Shown: positions 1 to 10,556 of the stretch, in pieces
Layout: each line of letters starts with the position of its first letter
Position numbering within the stretch: the stretch's first letter is position 1
Origin: Biscogniauxia marginata
Lineage: Eukaryota > Ascomycota > Sordariomycetes > Xylariales > Xylariaceae
Length of the DNA stretch: 64,000 bases
Assembly: GCA_022695795.1 (NCBI GenBank)
Contig: MU404190.1
Coordinates: 30,606-94,605, forward strand
Direction of reading: 5' to 3'
Program-made: the position numbers and the translations under genes
The notes under the pieces: model-generated
Seen by the model: the letters and a program-made list of their open reading frames with translations, nothing else
What the model was told of the DNA's origin: nothing
Databases searched by the model: none

Positions 1-905
1 CAAGGTGATCCCTAGTACACCCTCGCCGAAGCAGCCTACCCAACGTCGGAGAGCCTCTTCGTTGGCGTTATCATAATCGTTCGTTATAGCAGCGATTCCC
101 ATAAACCACTCATGGGCTACCGTACCTATCGGCGCAAGATTGAACCGCATAGCTAGGTGAACGTTGCTAGTCCCTGATAGCTTGCCTGGTAAGCCGCGCT
201 TCTCGGCGTCCTTGCTAGCCTTTACTAAACCTCGGAAGACTAAGGCCTGAGTGTGATAATCTCTTCGTCGGCGGGCTCCGAATTCCGAGAATATGCATCC
301 GGACTCTAATAGCTGGATTCCCTTTGCGTACGCGGTTTCCTCCTGTCCGTCATAGTTCCAGTCCCGATCCATGAATTTGAAGTAGGCTTCGGACGTCAAG
401 GCGAGGAGCGGGATTTCATAGAGAATTGTGTCCACCCATTTGCCGCTGATCTCGATACGGACATCACCTAGCTCATCCTCAGCTCCCGTGTCCTCCCCGA
501 TAGGGTTAAAGGTCGGTTTCAGCTGCTCTCGTGGTGAAAGCCGGAACTCCTTCAAGAAGTCAAGATACGAAGTCGTTAAGTATTTGCAATGCGTCTTCAG
601 ATATCGTAGCTCATCATCCGATAAAGATATGTTACCAAGTTCTGCAGGTAAGTCAGAGGTTAGCAGAGTAGTGGAACCGAAACATCATGGTTGATTGTCC
701 AAGTCCTACTGTAGATTTGGTCGCAGAGCCAAGCATAAGCTTTTCTTGAGAGCTTCTTCTCCGGAGTGCGATTATTGAAGGCATATGTAACTGGTACGTC
801 TGGGTAGTACTTCAAGACAGCGCATTGCATAGTGAGCTTATACAAATCCGTGTCGAGGAAGGATATGACACCTTCTGGGAAGGGTGTAGACCAGTCGAAA
901 TCCAT
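1..905 (-). CDS. NPT1: Nicotinate phosphoribosyltransferase, 5' part (runs off the window)
   Basis: Converts nicotinate, PRPP and ATP into nicotinate mononucleotide, the first step of NAD+ salvage (Preiss-Handler pathway). Exon 1 is 710-905, starting MDFDWSTPFPEGVISFLDTD and containing the family-typical LDTDLYKLTMQ and the VTYAFNNRTP segment. A 68-bp intron (642-709; donor GTAGGA, branch GCTAAC, acceptor CAG) leads into exon 2 (641-1), which stays open to the window edge. That exon includes SEFGARRRRDYHTQ and SGTSNVHLAM, which match the substrate-binding core of the family. At least 279 codons are present; the C-terminal third lies outside the window. It is divergent from the Sec61 beta gene, with about 830 bp between the start codons. 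Identification rests on remembered family motifs and is firm. Confidence 0.93.
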
Positions 906-1735
906 GTTGAACGAGGGTTGTTACTGTGGGATATGAAATTGGCGAGTATGGAATTTTGAGAAGCTCGCAGTGTATTCCAAAGGCAGATGATAGATGTATA
1001 TATGTTATATGTCAGGGATTGCGCGTCCAGCTGGATCCCGCAGATAATGATTGGTGAGATGGAGGAAGTTAACAGAATACGTTGGACGAGTTCATGTCTC
1101 ATGCAGCCTTCTTCCAGACATGTAAGCACTACGTAGAGGGTGCCGAAGTATGTTGGAACCGGAGGTATTATAAAGAAGGCAGAAAATGACTCAATTCATT
1201 GGTCGGTGGTAACTGGAAGTTCCATGTTACCAATAAAAAAGTATGCGCGCATGTCGCATGCTGCAACTGACGGAATGGGCGTCACAGGATGCGTCAAGTC
1301 ACCCCACATCGTGACTTGCCATTTCCATTCAATTGGCATTTCCCATGGCGGGGTCTTTTCTTTCTCTTTGCGGCTCTAGCGCCAAGATCTTGGAGATATG
1401 CCGATAAGGTACCTAGGTACCTCTTACTAATCAATACTTAATCGATAACGGAGAGGCCCGTGGGCCTTTCGGCGCCCGGCAAAACGAAATCTCCTTTGCC
1501 CAGCTTTCCGTTCCTACCTAATTCGTGGCCTCAATTGAATGGAACTCCTGTCGAATTGATTTAGACCCCGGATTTTTTGGTAACAGCTGGACAACCTTGG
1601 CTCCCTTTTCTTCATAAACTACCACCACGTGAACCGTATCTCTTCCATCTCCTTTCATTTCATAGAGAACGTCTACACTCCACACTAAGGCGTCTACGTG
1701 TTTTAATTCTTCTTTCGTTGTCATCTACTTGCAAA
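906..1735. promoter_or_regulatory. Divergent NPT1/SBH1 intergenic region
   Basis: About 830 bp separates two divergent start codons and must hold both promoters. It contains one copy of the palindrome TACCTAGGTA (1410-1419), flanked by further GGTACC. I see no clear TATA box and no credible small gene; the short open frames here have no recognisable protein features. Confidence 0.5.
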
Positions 1736-2341
1736 ATGGTACGTTTACTTCCTACATTCAGCAGCTCGCGTGTCGCGACGAGCTACCGTGAACAACTCGG
1801 TCGATAGCCATCATCCTTCATCCATTGGACATCCAAAATCATCGCGACTGCTCGCCTGAACTAGACTAATAGTTTCTTCCAAATGTAGTCTTCCCCACGA
1901 GCATCTTCGCCTGTCAACTCGCCCGCCGTCACGGGCTCGAGCACCGGCCGTCCCTCTTCCCCTGCACCCCCTGGAGGCGCCCGAACTGCCATCCGACGAA
2001 GAGCGGCCGCCGACCAGAAGGAGAAGATTGCGAATGCGCGACCCAGCAGCACTAGAGCCGCTGGTGCGGGTGGTAGCAGCAGCACGATGCTCAGTATGTT
2101 GCATAGGGGATGACTTGTGGTATGGGTGGCCATGCTAATTATGACTAGGGCTGTACACGGACGAATCTCCCGGCTTGAAGGTCGACCCCGTAGTCGTTCT
2201 AGTTCTATCTCTCGTATTCATCTTCAGTGTTGTTGCTTTGCACAGTACGTTGGGCATCGGTTTCCCCCAATTTCCCGTGAGATCTTAAAGCTGACATGTT
2301 CCGCAGTTATTGCCAAGGTCACCCGACGATTTTCTAGCTAA
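1736..2341 (+). CDS. SBH1: Sec61 beta subunit of the ER protein-conducting channel
   Basis: Small tail-anchored subunit of the Sec61 translocon in the ER membrane. Four exons: 1736-1738, 1889-2093, 2149-2244 and 2307-2341, giving 112 residues. The first coding exon is the ATG alone, followed directly by a GTACGT donor. The N-terminal half is Ser/Pro/Ala-rich and cytosolic. The diagnostic part is MLRLYTDESPGLKVDPVVV, followed by the single hydrophobic anchor (VLVLSLVFIFSVVALH) and a short basic tail ending RRFSS. All introns use GT..AG, and the splice phases join the conserved motif exactly. Length is normal for fungal Sbh1. The only uncertainty is the exact placement of the tiny first exon, which the phase strongly supports. 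Confidence 0.93.
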
Positions 2342-4192
2342 AGGGGCTTAATGAGTGATGAGTGGGATTAGGTAGTAATGATGTGGGAGTTGAGGAGGGA
2401 TCAAATGGCTATCGACGACGGCGCGGTTAAGCAAAACTGCGACTCTCGACTGGGCACTTGACCGAGAGATGTGAAGAATACAATACCAGCATCCGCACCG
2501 ATGCTGGACGTGATTTAGTTACTAGTCGGCAACCAAGAAAACCATCTCGGGCATACTAGCCCTTGTACAATATCAGGATCTCGCAGGCTTATAACCAAAA
2601 TTTTCCTTGGCGTTTAGCATTACCTGCCGCAAGCAAGCGTTTCATACATTATTCAATACATACCTCATATGAGAATATGAAGTGAATCTGACATTTATCG
2701 AGTAGCAATTGCGACTCGATAGACATTATGGAATCGAATTGGTACACATTTTATCATAGGAGATTCAGGAAAGAGAACAGTAAGATCGGCTAGCTGAACC
2801 TTGACATCGCACCACTGAAATTATAAGTAATTGAAAGTGACACTATAACCAGATACAGTAAATAATACATACAAGTGTTTGAGGCTCTTAGTTTTGTATC
2901 ATCCACAACTTTGGTATAATAAAGATTGATTGGATTGTGTTACTATACAAGGCTATGTGTTGTAGACCTGAAGCTCAGCATGTCCGGTGCTTACATAAAG
3001 TGCAATCAAATCGGCGAGAACCGGACGTGTATGGGTCGTCGAAGTCCGGAGATCTGCATGGACCGAAGATCATCTGCCGGGAGCTAAGATGGGGACCAAA
3101 GACGACGATCGCGCTGACAATATCTCAAGATATCAACTATGGTGCGTCTCCGGCAGACTCAGCGAGTATACTAAAAATGGTTGGCATTGACCAACACTAT
3201 CTGCTCTGCTCCCAAGCTGGTACATGGATTCTCAATAGTTCATGTTGGTTAAAAGTGGTTGGTCCACATCAGACAGCCATGTGAGAAGTAATTGATGTAG
3301 GGTTTAACAAATGTCTAGCGAGGCTGCTAGGTAGATAACTACGGAGGATTATAATGTCTGGACGAAATAAAATTCAAATAAAAACACGAGATATAAGTTG
3401 TCAAAGGGGTTCTAGTCTTAAGACTTTCTTTAGTAGACGGGCAGTGGGAAGTGGTGGGGAAAGATCCGAGATGACATGTAAGGGGTGAATCCTTCTGCCT
3501 GAGCTGGGCTGAGCTAATAGCTGAATACCTAGGTACTAGGTAAGGTATGCATGTTTGGTAGCTGTGCCATAGGTATGGTACGGCGCTAAAAATACCAACT
3601 TCGTACCACGGAGACAGAACGTCAGCCCAGTGTTATCTCAGCCACTTATCAGCTGCGATTGTGCAACAATACCGTCATAAGCTCGCCCCTCTTTTCCCCA
3701 AACACTTTTGCGCCAACGAACCTGATTCCTCCAACTCCACGACTCGTACATCCTTCACGTCCACATCAAACCGTGTTTCGCTCCTGGATGCGAGGGCCGC
3801 TCCCATCCCCACTCTACGACTATATTTCAGAAATGCGGCAGCCTTATGCTTGATACCCGCGCCTCACGTCCACGACTCTCACCTGCAAGGCAGACACTTG
3901 CATCTTCACGTATTTTTTACGTTGTTATATTTTAGCTTAGCAACCCCCCCCATTAACTTACCCAACTTACTTGACTTACTATCCTTCAATACTACTTGTC
4001 TCTCCTATGATCGATACTCGTCTCTTCGCCATCCAGTGACGTGACCTAACACGCTAGCGGCAACGTCTGCGTGCTCCCCTTCCCCCACCTTTCCCCCCTC
4101 AACTTCTCCCGTCTCTCCCGTCTCCCCCGTCTTAGCTGGCTGAGAAAACCAAGAAATTCAAAGAAAATTAAATCTCCAAAACTCCTCGCACA
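2342..4192. other. Intergenic region, no gene seen
   Basis: About 1.85 kb between Sec61 beta and the glucosyltransferase. A 115-codon open frame at 2937-3284 has no recognisable domain or codon pattern, so I do not call it. A palindrome TACCTAGGTA lies at 3536-3545. From about 4071 to 4135 there is a strongly pyrimidine-rich (CT) stretch just before the next gene, a common arrangement at fungal transcription starts. Confidence 0.5.
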
Positions 4193-7100
4193 ATGTCTAT
4201 CGTTGACCAGAAGAGGAGAACCGGCCCCGCGGGGTCAGCCAGCACGATTAGAGCTAGCGGATCGGGAGACGACACGAGAAGAGGTAGCCGCCCTGAAGAT
4301 GCCCCCGAGCCTGTAGGCCGCCATTCCTTCAGCAATGCTCCCGAAGTCGTCGTAACGGATGGTCGTAATAACCGACCTATACCAGATCTTCCCGAGTTAG
4401 GCGCTGAAGATGACGCCCCGCCAGCTTACAGCGAATTCCATGACCATTTTTTCCTACACCAGGCCGGCTTCGACGCCGGTGCTGCCATGACAGGTAATGA
4501 ACTTCCTCCAGACGAACCGCAAGACCCCTCTTGCTAACCTACCAACTTTTCTAGACGATGGCCGAGTGAATATCAGCATCAACCAGACCGGTAGACAGCT
4601 TGCCGATATAATAGCGCCCGCTCTGCGCAACCAGCTGAGGGAAGACGCTAGAATCGCCAGCGAATCCCCTCTCCCACCCGCCTACATTCCACCCAGTCTT
4701 GGCGGTCAACCGGGTCAGAACCCTCCTCCTCGATTGAACGTAGTCATACAGATCGTGGGATCGCGAGGCGATGTCCAACCCTTCATTGCTCTAGGCCAGA
4801 TTTTAAAGAACACGTACGGTCATCGTGTTCGCGTTGCTACCCATGGGACGTTCCAAAAGTTCGTCGAGGAAAATGGACTGGAGTTCTTCAATATCGGGGG
4901 TGATCCCGCCGAGCTCATGGCCTTCATGGTCAAGAATCCCGGACTGATGCCTGGCATGGATGCATTGAAGAACGGAGAGATAACCAGGCGAAGAAAGGGG
5001 ATTGAGGAGATCATCATGGGCTGTTGGAGATCTTGCATAGAAACTGGCGACGGCCTCGGGCCGCCACCGCGCTTCGGGCGCAGAGAGAGAGAGAACGACG
5101 GCCCGCCCGCTACGCCGCCGGCGACGGGCGACTCACGTCACAAGCCGTTCGTTGCAGATGCTATCATTGCAAACCCGCCTAGTTTCGCCCATATACATGT
5201 GGCAGAAAAAATCGGAGTGCCGCTCCACTTGATGTTCACGTAAGTTTCCTTGGAGCTGCGAAATACGTCCGCCAGTTTGTCTAAATCTAACTGCTACAGG
5301 ATGCCATGGTCCCCAACGCGAGCTTTCCCACAACCGCTTGCAAACATACAGTCTTCCAATACTGATCCAGTGACCACAAATTATGTCTCGTATGCCCTTG
5401 TTGATATGATGACATGGCAGGGGCTTGGGGATGTGATAAATCGCTTCCGATCGAAAATTCTCGATCTGGAGCCGCTCTCCTTGCTGTGGGCTCCTGCTGT
5501 GCTCACCCGCTTGCGCATCCCTTATACATACTGTTGGTAAGTCCAAGGAACGCCCTGTGCTTGGTATCACCCGAAGCTGATGGTGAACATAGGTCTCCGG
5601 CTCTCATTCCGAAACCTAACGACTGGGGTCAACATATAGATATTGCAGGATTTTATTTCCTCAACTTAGCGTCGTCGTATACTCCAGATCCTGAACTTGC
5701 CGCGTTCCTCGAGGCTGGGCCACCCCCAGTATACATAGGGTTCGGCTCTATCGTTGTCGACGATCCAAATAAGCTTACCAGAATGATCTTTGATGCTGTT
5801 GCAGAAACAGGTGTCCGTGCTCTTGTCTCAAAAGGCTGGGGCGGCTTAGGAGCAGATGCGGTGGGTATACCGGACGGGGTGTTCATGCTTGGAAACGTCC
5901 CCCACGATTGGTTATTCAACCACGTTTCCGCCGTATGCCACCATGGAGGTGCCGGAACTACGGCTGCAGGAATCCAGGCGGGCAAACCGACGATCGTGGT
6001 TCCATTCTTCGGAGATCAGCCATTCTGGGGCGCTATGGTTGCAAGGGCTGGTGCAGGACCGGTCCCGATACCATATAAGAACCTCACCGCGGCCCGGCTT
6101 GCAGAGGCTATCCGCACAGCAATCAAACCAGAGACACTAGAGCGAGCCAAAGAACTCGGGGAAAAGATACGCGAGGAGAAAGGAACAGATGTAGGAGGGC
6201 AAAGTTTCCACAAGCACCTAGATGTCGACAGTCTTCGCTGTTCGTTAGCTCCAAGTAGGGTTGCCGTCTGGCGTGTCAGACGAACCAAAACCCGTCTGAG
6301 TGCTTTGGCAGCAGCGACGTTAGTAGATTTGGGATACCTACAGTACTCGGACTTGAAATTGTGAGTCTACAAAGAGATTAGTTGATGGCTATTATTGACA
6401 TCTAGAATTAGATTCCGCTCCAAGGAATACAGCACCGAGGATCATCCGACTGACCCTATCTCCGCTACCACTTCAGCGCTGTTGGGAGACATAGGCAGTA
6501 TCACGATGTCTGTTGCTGATTTTCCCCGAGAAATCTTCAAGTCAGCAAAAAGCCCAAAGTCGAAATCAAACGAGAATCTTTCTACTGGAGGTTCAGGCCA
6601 GGCAACACCGAACGATGCTTCGAGTACATCGCTCGCGGTTGGGCGTACAGATTCGACACAGGCTCAAATTGACTCGGATGAAGTTAGCATACTCTCGAAT
6701 CCGCTCAGTATGGGCACAACCGATAAAAGTGTTCCCAATTTTACACCATCAGTCTCTGCAACCTCAAGCCATAACAGACGCCAATCAGACCTGTCGTCTA
6801 CTCAGCAATCTAACAAGTCTACCCCTGCGGCAGGCATTCCTCCTCCCGCTGCGGTAGATACCTCTCCTGGGAACATGAATCAGAACTTGGAGAGGGCACT
6901 TGGTGCTGGTAGAAGCATCAACAATATCGTGGCTACCGGTATGAAGAGCCCAATGAACTTTTGCTTAGGCCTCGCGCGAGGCTTCAGAAATGCACCCTCT
7001 CTGTACAATGATGACACCGTGCGCCCTGCTGAGAAGGTTACTAGTTTCAGCAGTGGCCTTAAGGTTGCGGGCAAGGAATTTGGGCTTGGTATGTATGACG

Positions 7101-8507
7101 GAATCACAGGGCTAATTACCCAACCCCTAAAGGGTGCAGAGAAGGAAGGTGGTGCAGGACTTTTGAAAGGGTTTGGTAAAGGCATCGGAGGGCTGATACT
7201 TAAGCCTGCGGGAGGTAAGATTTCCCCTATTATTTTAGTAAGGGGTGGATTCGCTAAATTTTGCAGCTGTTTGGTCTATCCCGGCTTACACCATGGCTGG
7301 CGTTCACGCTGAAATACGGTCATTATTTGCACAAAGTGCACACAAATACATTGTCGCATCGCGGATCTCCCAAGGCAACGAGGATCTTAAAGGTGCTCCG
7401 GCTGAAGAGCGCCATGATATCGAGACGCGATGGATGAACATTAAAGATAATAATAAGGGATTCTACGCCCTGAAACAGAAGGAAAAGGGAAAGTCGAGGG
7501 ATGTATCGCCATCAGCGCCTCATCACGCGACGGTCTCTACCGAATTTCTAGCTGAGGAGCCTCCGAAAACTGGCTGGCTCCATACGAGGCACTTGTCTTA
7601 TGATGAGCGAAAGAGGCTACAAGACCAAAAGAAGGAGTGGAAGCGGAAGTATACCCAGCCTGGCACAACCAACTCAATCGCTAGTGGAGACACTGTGGCA
7701 GCCTCTGGCACCGATGGTACCCATGAACAGGACGACGAGTTTGAACAAGCCATCCAAAAAGCAGTGCGTGAAACCTCTAGAGGTAACGCACTTGAAGACG
7801 CACGGGTCGAGCAAGCCATTAGATCAAGTGTAGGGGTTTTAAGAACACGGTCTACCACTACGAGTTCGCTAGGATCTTTATCCTCGAATGTCTCTGGTGG
7901 GCCCAATTCCGGGTACTTTTCTGGATACGTACCCGACGTCAAGCATGCACATCCTGACAAACCACGAAAAATGCCATTCTCGCCCGATGACCTCGAGGGT
8001 ATCACGGATGAGGAATATCAGGCCTTGATCGAACAAGCTGTGCAGCTTAGCATAGCGGAACACCAGCAGGGAGCCATTCACATGTATGATCGTGAAGATG
8101 ACGAGGACGATGAGGATTTCAAGCGGGCTCTGGAGCGGTCGCAGACGGAACCCACTACGACATTCGATGACGTAGATTACAAGAAGGCCATCGAAGCATC
8201 ACATGCCGAACATGGAGGGCAGCTAGACGAAGAAGAAGAGCTTAGGCGTGCCATTGAAGAGTCCGAGCGAGCTCACAAGGAGGAATTGGCACGTGTCAAC
8301 TCCCTCAAGAGCGAAGAAGACATAGTGTTGGAGTACGTCAAGAAGCAGAGCCTTGCTGAGGAAGAATACCGCAAGAAAACGGCAAAAGGTAAACAGGGTG
8401 ATACAGGTGCCGATGAGGAAGAGGAATTAAGGCGAGCACTAGAAGAGAGCATGCAAACAGGTAATGCAGAGAGACAGGGAGGAGGTGGCGGACCGTCGCG
8501 TTTTTAG
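4193..8507 (+). CDS. GT28-type (sterol) glucosyltransferase with VPS13-like segment and C-terminal ubiquitin-interacting motifs
   Basis: Six exons: 4193-4493, 4555-5239, 5300-5536, 5593-6360, 6406-7214, 7267-8507 (1346 residues). After a disordered N-terminus, residues ~160-610 are a GT-B glycosyltransferase: VVIQIVGSRGDVQPFIALG at the start of the acceptor lobe and HHGGAGTTAAGIQAGKP near residue 524 as the nucleotide-sugar site. These are the hallmarks of UDP-glucose:sterol 3-beta-glucosyltransferases. Residues ~880-960 (MYDGITGLITQPLKGAEKEG and following glycine-rich turns) resemble the C-terminal segment of VPS13/ATG2-type lipid-transfer proteins. Residues ~1180-1330 carry about five acidic UIM-like helices, such as EEELRRAIEESERA and DEDFKRALERSQTE. 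There is no GRAM/PH pair like that of Atg26. Substrate and location are inferred: a peripheral membrane enzyme acting on sterol or another lipid and recruited by ubiquitin. Confidence 0.88.
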
Positions 8508-9513
8508 GAGTTGTCTGGATAGCTACATAGATGCGCACGATAGATACCCTTATTGTACATTGTCGAATTGAGCATTTGAATTCAATAATCTACCCACCGT
8601 CCGGGGCATATTACGACCAACCACACGGAATCTGTATTTCTTGGTAGCGACAGTGGTCATAAGAAAGCCAAGAAACATGCAGGTACATGAGTTAATCGAT
8701 CTACGGGAATCAAGAACTCCGTAGGACATCTAGTATCAATTACTCTATCGACCTTACCCTACCAACAACCAGGCACGGACTCGATCACACGCCCCGGCTA
8801 GATGCTACGGCCATCAGCACTTGGCCCAGCGATCTGTTCTCAAACCTTAAAGGATCTACACGTCCTTTTCCATTCTGTCGGTGAAGTCGTTTTTGAATTC
8901 GATACCTACTTACTTACCTACTCCTGGCCCGTGCCAAAGAGCAGAGTTGCCAGAGATCTACAGGTGTTGTCTCACCCAGCCCCATTATCTTTCTTTTTCC
9001 TTTTTCTTCACTTCTTCTTCCCCTCCCTTTGATATTTGCCGTGACGATGATTCATCAAACCTTCGATGGCGTCATTGAAACACGTAGAGAGAGAAAAAAT
9101 CGTTGGAAGAAAGCGCAAAGACGCCAACGGGAGGGTTGATGGTTAGGTGCAGTTCTCGGTAGTTGGATGTTTCGTCTACGTAGGTGGTGTTTTAGGTGTG
9201 TTTGTATGGTCATGACGATATATGGTACGTAGGTAGGTATGGAACTTGTACTTGGCGATGGTGTGACAAAGAAAGGGGGGTGAGGTAGGGTATATATAAG
9301 ACGTCCTTGGTCCCTTCTGAATATGTGTATACTTTAGCTCGTAGTATCGTGCCTTGTCTCTCCTGACAATTCTACCTAAATCTCGTAGACTCAGACAAAC
9401 AACACATTCTATTTATCAATATCGACTTCCATCAACCATCTCCAAAGAGATATTCAAGCCTTATTTGCGCATCAACCAATAACAAACCAAGACCTACAGC
9501 GAAGAAGAAAAAA
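8508..9513. other. Intergenic region upstream of the CHZ gene
   Basis: About 1 kb. It is unremarkable up to a T/C-rich patch around 8985-9030. The promoter of the next gene sits at its right end (TATA box at 9291). No additional gene is supported. Confidence 0.45.
9291..9300 (+). promoter_or_regulatory. TATA box of the CHZ-domain gene
   Basis: TATATATAAG lies about 215 bp before the ATG at 9514, followed by a CT/CA-rich leader with CAATC/CAACC runs ending in AAGAAAAAAATG. A consensus TATA with a long A-rich leader suggests a strong, possibly stress-inducible fungal promoter; this is inference from sequence only. Confidence 0.55.
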
Positions 9514-9924
9514 ATGTCCACCAACCACGACAACGAGGCCCCCTCCGGCGCCGACAACTCGTACGTCTCGCGCCCGGGGCACAAGGACGAGCAGATCCCC
9601 ATCGTGTCGGATCAGGACCGCGTCGAGGACCCGGTCGACGCCGAGGCTGACAGCGACGAGCAGCTCGGTATGTTACTCTCATATCCTCTCCTCTCGCATC
9701 CCCGCAGAACCAAATACCCGATCCACCAAAAACCACGCGTCTAACCAAAAAAAATAAAAAATAAATAAATACTGATATCTATAGCCCGTGACGACCGCGA
9801 CGCCATCGACGAGTCCAACATCGTCGGGGACCGCACGCGCGGCGCCGCCAAGCCCCAGGGCGGGTATCGCGAGCCGGGCGACGAGGAGGGGCTGCCGGTC
9901 GCGGATGGGACGAGCTCGGTTTAG
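9514..9924 (+). CDS. Small CHZ-type histone chaperone domain protein
   Basis: Two exons, 9514-9667 and 9785-9924, encoding 97 very acidic residues. The intron has a GTATGT donor and TAG acceptor. The second exon begins ARDDRDAIDESNIVGDRTRG, which matches the core of the CHZ motif (acidic stretch, then I/D-x-SNI-(I/V)-x-x-RTRG) of Chz1, a chaperone for H2A.Z-H2B dimers. The N-terminal half (MSTNHDNEAPSGADN) is disordered. The protein is shorter than yeast Chz1, and the segment after RTRG is Gly/Pro-rich. A nuclear histone-binding role is inferred from the motif. It could instead be one of the small fungal stress proteins that carry only the CHZ core. Confidence 0.7.
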
Positions 9925-10556
9925 GGGGGTTACGGATGGGGTTGTGCTTGGTGGAGAATAGATTTTTGCGTGGTGGACTTGGATTCGGAAACGAGGAGGG
10001 TTATTTTATCATCGTCAGTGAAAACAAATTAGTTGCTCGGATCCTTCAGATGGTGAAGTGGGTTGTTGTTTATGAAAATATGAAATGTGTTACATTTGGG
10101 ATGATGATGTGTTACTACAGTTGTTCACGTCGCTCGAAGCTTTCAAATATGAAGATGTTGTAAACCAAATGTATCCCAGGCCCAATTACTTACTCATTGG
10201 GCAAATTCTGCAAGTCACCAGGCTGCGTATAGTTCTATATCACGCTGTTTTAGAAGCTTACGAGTCCACTGTTAATACTGTGTTCAACGCTTGCCTCCCG
10301 CCGTTTTCTAGCAAGTAAGCTCAGTCGAGTAGGTACAGATCACTTAACGAGTCGTAACCGTACAACAAAAATTCCGCTACGTCTCACTGAATTGATACAA
10401 TGCTCAAGTAATTGGGGTGCGATTTGCCTCTATCTATGTATATGTATGCGGCACCCGACCGATATCGTACAGTTTCATACTCTACAGCCAGGTCGTTTCC
10501 GCCCAACCCCCCTTCTTAGCGACTTTTCACGATTAACATACCTACCCATCCGTTTA
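9925..10556. other. Convergent intergenic region
   Basis: About 630 bp between the 3' ends of the CHZ gene (+) and the aspartyl-tRNA synthetase gene (-); it should hold both 3' UTRs. No other gene or structured element was recognised. Confidence 0.5.

Noticed and set aside
2937..3284. 115-codon open frame on +
   Set aside because: No recognisable domain, no intron signals linking it to other exons, and chance expectation for this length in 2 kb of balanced DNA is not low.
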